From: Ophiodon elongatus
Taxonomy: Eukaryota; Chordata; Actinopteri; Perciformes; Hexagrammidae
DNA length: 64,000 nt
Direction of reading: 5' to 3'
Assembly (NCBI GenBank): GCA_016806645.1
Contig: JACSYO010001861.1
Span: forward strand, 1,092,501 to 1,156,500
How positions within the stretch are numbered: position 1 is the stretch's first letter; each line of letters begins with the position of its first letter. Below are positions 49,440-60,250 of the stretch, piece after piece. A program made the translations under genes and the position numbers. The notes beneath the pieces are model-generated. The model did no database searches. It was not told where the DNA came from and worked only from the letters and a program-made list of their open reading frames with translations.

Positions 49440-50199
49440 GTAATGATATTGTACACACAAACACACCACTAAGATGAATGGAGGGCCAACTGGGTCTCTC
49501 ATTAGTAAGCAGAGTTTCGTCGGGTTCAACAGTAGCAGGATGTGTGTGTAAAGAAGATAAAGATGGTGAATAGAGGGAGAGGAGGTCAAAATCAAAGATT
49601 GTTTGTTTGTGTGACTGAAAATTCAGCAGTTCCTCAGTCACTACCATCTTTTAACATTCATATAAAATGTATCCCCACTCTGCAAAGTTTCCAATTTTAT
49701 TATGTAATAAAGTTTTATGTTTTATTGACCCGAAGAAATTTGTCATCAATAAGATTCTAGCCGTATCATCAATAAATTAATTAGTCTGTGATTTGTTCAA
49801 ATAGGTCCTAACACGTCGGAAACAATTTATGAACTATTAACAACAAAGAACCTGGTGTTATCTTGATATGAATATAAAATACCACCATGCAAGGATCAAT
49901 ACGGTCGACACATGCAAGGTCTGAGCTCTATGTTCTAATGAAGAGCAAGGCCTCACATTGTCGGAACGTCAATGACCACAAACACAAACAGCCTTATTGA
50001 TTCAGATTGATCTGTCACATCATACACACACAAAAGGCCATAAGGGGTGCTAAAAGGAGAGAACAGCCACTTACTGAAAAAGTTACTCACTATGTAACAA
50101 AATCCACCGCACAGCTAAGCACAGTTGGTTATATGTACGCATTTAAGATTAACAGTGATTTCCATTACCATTTAATTCACAGATTATTGTTTTTGTTTA

Positions 50200-50290
50200 A
50201 AGGAACAGTGTGTGAGATCTAGTGGCCTCTAGTGGTGAGGTTGCAGATAGCAAGCAACAAGATGACCCTCCGATAGGTATCTTTAGGATT
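50200..50290 (+). repeat. Interspersed repeat end (unnamed short DNA element)
   Basis: Aaaggaacagtgtgtgagat followed by ctagtggcctctagtggtgaggttgcaga is the start of a short element I recall as common in perch-like fish. The matching other end is not clear in this window. Confidence 0.5.
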
Positions 50291-50299
50291 TTATTACTG

Positions 50300-51740
50300 C
50301 AAGGAACTTCTCTCATCAATACTCATTTTTTCTTCATGACTAAATAATACATTTTGTTGTGACTTAACCATGTGGCGTGGCAATAGAAAAGTCTGAACTG
50401 GTTTAACCCACGCCATCCCCCACCAGGCATTAAAATCTCACCTATGTGTGAGATTTGTTTCAAACCAGTTTACTGGTGCCTCATTGGACGAGGTTCAAGG
50501 AACCCCAGGGGGTCCCTGTGACACGGCCCTGACGTCACTGACAATATAAACATCAGCGCATATCTTTTCTCTGCGCTGCCCCATCCGACTCAATTTGCCT
50601 TGAGACATACCCATGTGTTGTATATGATAATTTGCAGAACAATCTCAGCTATCTATATAATGCTGCACCAATTGTCCTAAGGCATTGTGTAGAGAGATAA
50701 TTTGGCCATATAGCTGAAAAGTTTAAGTCCAATTTCTTTTATTCTTCAAATCTCTTGTGAAAACATACCTTTACTCATGTGGACATACTGTTTTGGTGCT
50801 TGAAATTGGTTTAAGTCTTAGGTTCACAAAAGTGGTGGAATATATGGGTAAAATAGTAAATAAATGTATGATAAATGTCTGAAACCAAATTTAGTAATAT
50901 CGTTTTTTGAGTAGAAGTGATGTCTGTCACTCTACTTCCACCAACTGTTAGAGGGACTGAGATAAAATGGGACTGAGTAATTACTTCATACTACAGATCA
51001 AGCTTCATGGGATGTGTGCAAATGAAAAATTAACATTACAACCGTTTTTGTTTTAAAACAAAATATTTACTATATCGCTGAAAGTACGTCGCTAACTGTA
51101 AACTTTCTCTTCGCCACTTCCTCTCTTCTCTTTGAGCTCTCGCATGCCGACTGAATGAAAACTGCAGTGTTTCTGTAACGTAAGGTGGTGGGTAGGTCCT
51201 TAGTGATTTCCTGAGTGTTCATTGGTTAGTTTCATACATAAATGTTGATGGACACACGAATCCACAAATGACGGTGAGAGGTGGAGCTCAACACCCACGA
51301 ATCACACGATACATCCATGCTCTCAGTTCGCTGTGTGAGTCACGTACGATCTCATGGGAACACGAACACGGAAGTGGAGACTATACAGATTCAGAAAACC
51401 CAGGTATTAGTAGTTCTACATTCGCTGGTTGGACAAAAGACTGTTTTGGATCCCGAAGGAGGAGTGGATAACTTGCCCCGTGCTCCGCACTTTAACCTGC
51501 AGAAGGAAGATTACTCTTCAAGTCGTCATTCGCTATTCCCGCCACCGCCAGACGAGAATTAGCTCGCCGTTTAACCCGCCGATACAGAGCAATTAGTCTC
51601 CGGATTTCCCATTAAATAATCGTGGCCTGGCCGCCATTGTGTAGTATTGCGTGACGTAATCACTTACGAGGTTACGCCCGCCATCTTTCTCCTCCTCTTC
51701 CCTCCCCCTCCTTCACACACACGCACACATAGTATATCAT
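50300..51740. other. Intergenic, CpG-richer patch, possible repeat-derived
   Basis: The right half (about 51080-51700) is richer in CpG than its surroundings. It contains two overlapping + frames (67 and 93 codons, 51268-51562) in different phases with no known domain. It may be the interior of an old DNA element or a small CpG island; I cannot decide. Confidence 0.4.
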
Positions 51741-52187
51741 AATAACCATCGTGAAACAGTGTATTCCATAAAAAGTCAAAGTAAAGTATGCAATAAATAT
51801 GTCATAATAAAAAGTCATAGTATAGTATGCCAAAAAAAATGTACTTCACCATTATAAAGCCATGAAAAGTAATATTATAGTATGTAATGAAAGTTATGGC
51901 ATAATATATCTTTTAAATACCATTAAAAGTAACGATGCCATACAAAGTCATACTATAAAAATGTCATGAAAAGTCATATGCAGCGGACATCCATGGAAAG
52001 ACGACAAAAAAAATTGTAAAATAGTTATTTCAAAAATTTGGTAAAAATAGTAGGTATAGTATGTTGAAGAAATTTGTAAAAGAAAATCATATTATAGAAA
52101 AATAAAATTGTATTGTATGTCGAAAAAAGTCATAGTCGGAAAAAGTTATTAAAAAAGTCATAAAGCATGTCGAAAAAAGTCCCATTC

Positions 52188-52492
52188 TATTATCCAAACT
52201 GCCTGTGCGATTTAGGGTCACGGGGGAAGCTGACATTGGGCGAAGGCAGGGTACACCCTCGACAGGTAGCCAGTTTATGGGCACATGTAGAGACAGACCA
52301 CCTCACATTCACGGGCAATTTAGAGTCTCCAATTATCCTAAACTGCATGTCTTTGGACTGTGGGAGGAATCCTGGCCACAGGGAGAACGTGCAAATTCCA
52401 CACAGAAGGTCCGTCTGGGATCGGGGATCAAACCCGGGTCCCTTTTGCTGTGAGGTGACAGTGCTAGCCACTACACCACCGTGCAGCCATGA
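52188..52492 (-). mobile_element. tRNA-derived SINE with L2-like tail
   Basis: Read on the minus strand it starts GGCTGCACGGTGGTGTAGTGG with an A-box-like TGGTGTAGTGG, then a B-box-like GGGTTTGATCCC. A middle part contains tgcacgttctccctgtgg and tccaaagacatgcagttt, and the L2-like tail is shared with 5791-5966. It has inserted into the tandem array. The overlapping frames of 120, 82, 93 and 65 codons are repeat sequence. Confidence 0.85.
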
Positions 52493-52596
52493 AACAAGTC
52501 ATGGCATAATATGTCAAACAAAGTCTTAGTATTGTATGTCGAAAAAATTCATAGCATAGTATGTTGAAAAAAGTAATGAAAAAGTCTTAGTATTGG

Positions 52597-52930
52597 GTAC
52601 ATCTCAAGTCTCTTATTTGTCATTTCCTCGCTCCTCGCTTGAACCGGAAGTTGTTCTGCGCCGCCATATTGACGGCTATCCCAAAGCTCTAATTTCTGCT
52701 CTGAGGGGCAAGAAGGGATCTCTGAGGAGCCATGAGCGAGGATGCGCAAGAGCAGCCTTTAACGGTCGACACACCCCCTCATTGTTTATCAGTTATTTGA
52801 TTGGATGCTGCAGCTGATTGGACTGATCTGATTATTCTCAACATCCCTGGAGTTTATACCAGAGTGAAGACAGATCACAGATTGAACTCAAGTTTGATAT
52901 TTGATTTGTTTTCTGATTTACCATCTGTCG
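52597..52930. mobile_element. Unclassified insertion in the tandem array
   Basis: About 330 bases of GC-richer sequence interrupt the array and are unlike it; array units resume at once on the right. I see no convincing inverted termini or target duplication. Its compact size and CpG-containing left half suggest a short mobile element, but the family is unknown. Confidence 0.45.
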
Positions 52931-53219
52931 AAAAAAGCCATAACAAATTCTTATTATAGTATGTCGAAAAAAGTCAGTGTAGTATTTCTAAATAAGTCGT
53001 AAAAAAAGTCACAAAAAGTCATAGTAAAGCATGCCAAAAAAAGTCATCGTATGTCGAATAAAGTCATAGTATAGTATGTCGCAATAAGTTGTAAAGAAGT
53101 CAGTATAGTATGTGGAAAAAAGTAATTAAAAATGTATAGTATGTGGAAAGTGTTTTAAAAGTCATAGTATTCTATGTCGAAAAAAAGCTGTAAAAAAGTA
53201 ATTATAGTATGTAAATACC

Positions 53220-56198
53220 AATATATCATGTATATATCATCAATATATCAGGGTCTTGGGGACCCCCTTCAAAAACACCAATTGCTGCCTATGCAGTTTA
53301 ATAGATCAAATAGATCAGATTGGATCCATGCCAAACATTTAACTAATATAAAGTATCACAAAATATCAGTAGGGTAGGGGCACTCTGTCAGTCATTTTGA
53401 AGAAGACAGACATGGATGAGGCAGACACTCTCGTTTTCTCTATTTTCATTTTACAAAATAAGCAAATCAACTAGTTTTCTAAAATAATAATAATCTCTTT
53501 TTTTAGATTACATCAATTATGTGACTAATACTGTTTTGAGAAGAAATAAGTTAACACTTTGTTCTGATTGTTGTTTCTTAGAGTATTTATTCTTGGGGTC
53601 CCCGGTCGGTGTCCTTGAATGTTAAATATGTTTGTAGGCTTAAGGTTAAAGGGATAGGTGCTAAAACTGAGCTTTTCAGAGGAATGAGTTAGAGGGTGAA
53701 TACAGGTGTAGTCAGACAGACAGTATGAGAAAAATAAAAACATGTTCCTGAACAAATCCAAAATACAAGTATTGACCTGAAATGAGCACAATATGTCCCC
53801 GTTATGCATCTGACCATTGTTTGGAACATGTCTTATTAATTCAAATTAAATCCAGCATGATATCCCCTCTAAGCATCACTAGTTCCTTTAAAGATAACTA
53901 AGGTGATCGAAAAAAAAGATTAATAAAAAAGGGGTAAAAAATAATGAAATCTTTAATAAAAAATACATTTATAAATTCGGCAGCATGAACTTCTCTTGAA
54001 CATTTCCATCAACCCAGGAAGAGTAAAACAATGAAAAAGGCATTTAAACAGATTCTGGGAAGCAAATACATACAAATGAGGAAGAAATGGCAAGTTCGAT
54101 TGAAGGAAAAAAAACAATATGAATGACTTAAAATAGCAGACAGTTTCTGAAGAATCTGATATGGCAAACAAAGATGAAACAGAACGGAACAGAGTTTTCA
54201 AACATCAGAGTATAAACACCACAACAGAAGAATGTTGCTTTGGGATGATCATAACACCACAAGGTTCACTTCAGTCCTTCAATACACTACAGCAGCTTGG
54301 TATAAAGACAAACACCACATGAACCGACTGTGGAGGCAGCGCTCGCATCAAGTCGCCCTTACGCACTGGTTAACAATCAACTTTACCACAACAGGGAGGG
54401 AAAGATTGGCAAAACTGACTTGGGATCAGTGTTTAAGTACAACGTTATCCTGCTATGGGGAGCACAGCTGAGTCACCAAACACTTTATTCTGAAAATGTT
54501 TTTTTTCCTGTGCATTCAATTACTAGGATACATCATAACTTCTTTTTACACAACTAGATGGCACTGATGGATTTACAGACTGGGAGGTTACAGGTTCTAC
54601 AGCAGCCTTATTGCACACAGGAGAAAGCTTTCACTGGAGGTTGTCATCCAAAATCAGTCCTGTACATCGTTTAGAATTATATTCATAACACACTTTTGTT
54701 TTTTTCTTCAAAGCCTCTTAATTGGCCCAGGCAGGTAGCAGACTTGCTGTGGTTCCATATTAGCTTTTTTAGAGGCCATTTGGAGCTTTTGCCCAAACAG
54801 ATTGTGCTGGGACCTTTCACATACCGGCATTTTCATGGATGTATGGAGGGACTGATTGGAGCAAAGCCAATGTCTTAATGGGGAAGTAGTTGGGTACCCG
54901 TTGGCAAAAAGGGTTCTTTTTTTCTATAGCACCAGGAGGATCATGTGTGTCGACCATAAAATGCCTGTAAAGTATTTGGTTGGTTGACATTTGGTTGGCC
55001 AAAGAAAAGTGAATTTTAGAAGCAAGTGGAATGCCTTTTTTATTTCCCTTCCTTTTACTGGAGTACTCGCATACAAAGTGCATCTGAAATATAACGGGAG
55101 AACACAGGCCCGGACGGGCCCAGAAGTTTTCATGTTCATTGCTGAGGGGTCTACTGTGACAATACCCAGTCAGAAAATGTATTGTCATGCCCAGCAGGAG
55201 GTTCACACAGAGCTGACAAGTCATTCCAGTTTTAAATTATTGCCCCCAAAGCTGCTGACCAAAATATAACACTTGTTATTTTAAGTGATGATTATGGGAC
55301 AGGATCTGTGCCTTGGGGTAAATTTCACTGCGTTGCTTTTATTAGCTGCCAACATAGTATGCAGAAAATACCCAGCTGGCAGGAGTTTTCAGCTGATACG
55401 CAGAAGTTATGTTTGGGCAAAGTGCAGAGGCAAGGAATAAGGAAATACTTTAGTAGGAAGTGTCCACTGACTGCATGGCCCTTTTGTTCTTAAGCCACAC
55501 TAATTTAAATAATTCATAAAATGACTTGCCCAGTAACGAACATAACAGTCTTCTCTTGTCTCTTAGCATTGTGTTCAAAATATATTAAAATAATTTATCA
55601 ATATTTTGTAAACAAACACATAAATGTATCTTTATACATTTTACATTGTAGAGGTCAAATCTGTATTCACTATACAATATTTCGATTAAATCTTAAGAAG
55701 TACCACTGTGTTCAATGTGCTATTTAACTCATTTTGCCTTCTTCAGATTCCCTTTCAAACTGGCGTTTTAAGGACATTATCAAAAGAACAGTGCAATTGC
55801 GGCAGTGAGGATACTCGTAAGTGGATATGTCAGTGGTAGCACCCACAATCTATGACTATACAGAACCTGGTAGAATGACACATTTCAGGCAGATCAATTG
55901 AAATTGAACTTCCAAGTATGGTGTCATTTTTGTCTCTGAACAACTTAGAAAAGGTGGTCAAAGTCACGTATCTAACAAACGAATTTCCTTAATCCATGTT
56001 AGGTATGAATAGAGCCATAATAAAGTTTGGTATTTTGTGCTAGTTCAGTGAAAATGTGCTTGATTCTTCTATAGATAAATAACAGTCTTCTGATTGGAGG
56101 TGCATCCGATGGGAGGGGTCAGGAGCCGATTCACCTATTCTGATGATATTTTACTGAGGATGAAGTTCCAATCAGAACTCAGCAGCTTGAGATTTCTG
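53220..56198 (-). other. tnk2 3' UTR and downstream flank
   Basis: If the terminal tnk2 exon begins at 56205, the sequence to its left is 3' UTR, and I see no repeat or gene to contradict that down to about 53950. A candidate polyadenylation signal, ATTAAA on the minus strand, is the complement of 53952-53957. Another, AATAAA, is the complement of about 53585-53590. A 135-codon minus frame (54817-55224) lies inside this stretch and has no recognised domain; I regard it as UTR sequence. The true transcript end is uncertain. Confidence 0.4.
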
Positions 56199-56205
56199 TC
56201 ACCGT
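56199..56205 (-). CDS. tnk2: tnk2 probable terminal coding micro-segment
   Basis: After acceptor tatatttgcag the next bases are A CGG TGA. Joined to the preceding AG this gives Arg-Arg-stop, so the protein would end TTRQRR. A basic terminus fits the HHKR end of the mammalian protein, and the acceptor has a good U-rich tract. The remainder of this exon is 3' UTR. Inferred from splice signals and the family's C terminus only. Confidence 0.6.
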
Positions 56206-59200
56206 CTGCAAATATAAAGATGCTTTAGATTAGATTGAGAAAATCATGAGATGAAAAGCTAAATTCTCCTAGCACACCATCATTGCATCATACTGCTGCC
56301 TGTCTCCCTGCTGCATATGTCTGCTGTTAACTTTTTCAGTTAACTTGCAATACTTCTTATGTGGAGGAGGGGAAATCTGCAGCAGCTAAGACCAGCTAGG
56401 AATCAGATTTTAATGTTTTAATGTTTAATGTTTTTCAAAGACTGAAAGACAAAGTTGACCTGATGCCATAATGTGGAGCAAGGTCATAAATGACTGAATT
56501 CAATTTTTGGAAACATCTAAACATGTGCTCTATTAACACAGCTACAGAATACGGTACCTCTGTCTTGTTGTGGATCCATAGTTATCCAACATCTGAGTGC
56601 TGGCCACCTCCAGGTTCCAGTCACACATCTCCAACAGCTTTAGACACTCTGACCTGCTCCTCAGACCCAAACAGAACAACTGCTCCACCTACAGAGAACA
56701 ACAAAGATGAAAACAATTGTTCAAAGACGCCAGGAGTAGGGAGAGATGAGAGGGACGAGATGGGGCAATAACGCAGGGTCATTTGGTCCGGTAATGTTTC
56801 AGGAAAGGACTGCAGAATTCATCTTTTCATACTCCTCCTTGAGATTGCAGCACAAGTGAGCACATTGTAAAATGAATCAATAACTTAATACAAGCTCAGT
56901 GTCTTGTTCAAACACATTTCTGTATTTTCTGAATTTTGCCAACACTATTAAGGGGAACACAAGTGTTCCCTTGTGCCCACTGCCATCCAAACACATCTTC
57001 AACCCCGCCACAGTTACCACGAACCCAGGCAGCTAAGAGGGAGCTGAACATTGCTGGAGACATATCAATGAGTCTATATGCTTTTTTTATTTATTTTTTT
57101 ATAGCCGGCTTATGGCAGCAGCAATGACCGGATTTTCCCTTAAGGTTCTACAAAGTTGCTCTTATCATATCTTGATATGAATCAATAAAAAAGTAAAAAA
57201 GAGATGAAGCAACTTTGAATGACTCCTGTGCAAAAAAAAGGTTAGCAGAGAAAAGGACTAAAGGCCTAATCTGAGATGCAGTGATCTGGATCTCTGAGGA
57301 CTCGTGTTTACCTCTGAGGACTTCTCCTCTAGTAATTGCTGTGCAGCAACATTAACGTCCACTTCACTGAGTCTTTATTTTGATTGATTTGAACTGTAAA
57401 ATGTGTGTGGCCATCACTTTGTATAAAGTTTTGTTTATTAATTCAGTTTGCCTTTCTATTTTCTATTGCCTAATATTTTTATTTGCTCTATAATAATAGA
57501 TAATAAAAGTAATTATTTATTTCACGTCTGGAACAATTATTTTTAACTTTGATACTATGGAGCACAAACAAAAGACAAAGGCAGTAAAAGGTTATCAGAT
57601 CAAAATATAATTGAACACATCAATTAAATAATTACTTCTCCTTAACCTCGAACCAGTTGGTAAAACAATACACAATCTTTCTTAAAATTTAATTTATTAG
57701 AAGTTAAGAATTTTTCTCTACATATTGAGAAAGGAAATACTAGTAACACAACGATACAGAGTTATTTCTATTGTATGTCATTAAAATGTCACAAAAAGTC
57801 ACAGAAAGAATGCACGTTTATGGCACTATACCGCATTGGCATCACTTTTCAGAAGCGAAAGTTGCCTTCTTGCAAAAAGAAGTCTGAGAAAATGACTACT
57901 TGATTTATTACCTTGGTAAACATTTTAATGTTTATGGTCTCATTGCTAGTTAAAAGTCTTCTTCAATACAGTCTGATGTTTTCTTTGTAAATTCTTGACT
58001 AACTTAAAGTACAATAGACAAAGCAGGGAATGCTTTAGGGTGTAGCAACCTTGTGATTGACAGGTCGCTACCACAACGTCGTCCGCTCTGGGTATTGTCC
58101 TTGTTTTCATCTTACAACTTTAGAAGTCATGGTATAATATAAAATAAAAATTTAATTAAAAAAAAAGTAAAAACTGTAAAGAATGTCATGCCCTATTAGG
58201 TTATAAAAAATTTCATAAATGTCACAAATGTAATTTAAAGACACAAAAAAGTAATTTAGTCCTTTTATGAAGACAAAAGACACGCATTTGAAGATTATGT
58301 TTTTGAGATAAATACAAACTTCCAAATAATGTTAGCTAGGCAACTTCATTAGTGTTAGATCGCCAGCTAAAGTGCTTTGGCAACTGTTACAAGAGTTAAT
58401 ACAGTGATGCTACAGCATCTCATCTTACAATCATGAGGATAATGGGATGCAGTTAAAGATTTCGAATCATAATCATTAAATGTGTGCAAAGACCAGTACC
58501 AAGAGCCAAGAGCTAGTAAAAGATAAATAGAGTAAAAATAAATTAAACTTAAATTTTTCTCTATTTTAAAAATTGATTGAAGGTTAAAGTACGCTTAATT
58601 TGAATCATTCAACTAATTATTACATATAACCTAAACTATATTTTGTCAGTTTCAGGGCAACATACGGAGACTTTCTAAAAACTCTGTATTATTGTGATCA
58701 CTACAGAATCACAGTATGAAATTAACCTCTTAAAATAGAGCTTAAAAAGGTTAAGCTTTTTCATAGCGTACAAATAAATGCTCTCACCTTTAGATAATGC
58801 AAAGCTTTCTGGACATTCCAGTTGTGGTTTTGGAGGGCGGCTTGGCACTCCTCTATCGTGACACCGTGGACTGCCTCCTGCACCTGAATCACACAAGATC
58901 AACAGCATGGGTATCTGTAGCATCCAACAATACTCATAGTCCCCTGGCTTTAAGTGCTCACTCTCTCATCACTTGATAAATGTCAATACTACCTTCAACA
59001 TTTACCTCGGGAGCACCTACAAACACGACTGGGTCCTTTTTTGAGCTATCAGCTGCAACGATTATGGAAAACACTTCCAAATCTGACAATCAAGTTCTAT
59101 TGTTCTACTTGAAAATATTTTTGTCACTTATCCAAGATTTGATAAGCCTTTTCGAGCAGTCACCCATTCCGTCACAAAACAAATCATGTTCTACTAATTA

Positions 59201-60193
59201 TGTTTGTGTAAATTCACCTTACGCTAACTCTACTTTCAACAAGACAACGCTGACACTGTGTTACTGCGTGATGAGACTTTCTAGCAGCATAGTCAATTAT
59301 TTGATGTATCTGTTATCAGTATTGATTTATACCTATAATAACAATAACACATCATTCCCTACTACTTCTACCACCACTATTTAAACTACAACAGTGAGCA
59401 AATGCATAGTGCATTTCTACTTCTTGCATTGAACTCCTCTGCAGTACAGTTTATATATATATGACCTCAAATTCCTACTGCACCTTGTGTGCGGCCACAG
59501 ATCTCAGTATCCACTACAAAGTGCCTGATCGATGTACAGCCTCTGGTGTATCGCAGTGATTCTGCCTCCAGTTCAATTGGTGTCAGAATCAATTGGCCAA
59601 CAGAAAGAAACCGATAAAAAATGTCTTAAATCAATTTACAGCAAACATTAATATGGCCATTGTCTCAAAAGAACTTTGGCATTTTTTTTAAATGTGTTAT
59701 GAGAAGCTATAACATGTTTGGGCTTTGTCATTTTGATGGGAACGTAAGAAGGGTTTGTATGGTACCAAGTCTTGTACTAAAACGCTATTCAAATGGAACT
59801 TCCTGTTTAATTAGTCTGATTCATTGGCTTTCATAAGTTCAGCTCCAGTTTGAAATTGTTGTGCCGTTACACATCAGTCATAATTTGGTTCTGAAAAGTA
59901 TTTGAATAGGGAGGTAATCTGTTCAATTATGACAGATTTATGCAGTTAAAATCATCCACTATATGTGCCAGAAATTGCTAACTTTTTTGCTCAGTATCTA
60001 ACAAAAAGGGAAACAGAGGGCCTTAGCAGCCAAGTGGTTACAGCACATGCCATATAACCACAACATCCCAGGTTTGATTCCAACCTTCGGACCTTTGTTG
60101 CATGTCACACCCCTCTCTCTCTCTCCCATTTCTACACTGTCCACGGTCAAATAAAGGAAAAATGTCTTTAACAGAAAGGGAACAATTTGCACA

Positions 60194-60250
<57 letters not shown>

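Larger units (their letters stand above)
44920..50190. other. Intergenic, no confident gene
   Basis: AT-rich. It contains a short L2-like LINE remnant (47300-47390), a 20-base local duplication (attctattctgtggccac and attctattctgtggccat, 45312-45364) and a small candidate reading frame at 49251-49439. Nothing else is recognised. Confidence 0.55.
51740..53215 (+). repeat. Degenerate AT-rich tandem array with gtatgtcgaaaaaagtcat core
   Basis: The block is built from imperfect copies of a roughly 30-40-base unit combining gtcatagtatagtatgtcg with aaaaaagtcat or aaaaagtcat. Spacing and sequence vary, so it is an old satellite or minisatellite. Two unrelated segments interrupt it: a SINE (52188-52492) and an unclassified insertion (52597-52930). 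Similar isolated units occur at about 57775-57800 and 58110-58190 in tnk2 introns. Confidence 0.85.

Noticed and set aside
54817..55224. 135-codon minus frame left of tnk2
   Set aside because: It falls in the likely tnk2 3' UTR on the same strand, has no domain, and other frames over the same bases are equally open.
58980..59384. 134-codon + frame antisense to tnk2
   Set aside because: It lies in an intron, is rich in N, S and T, ends in a low-complexity tail and has no recognised domain.
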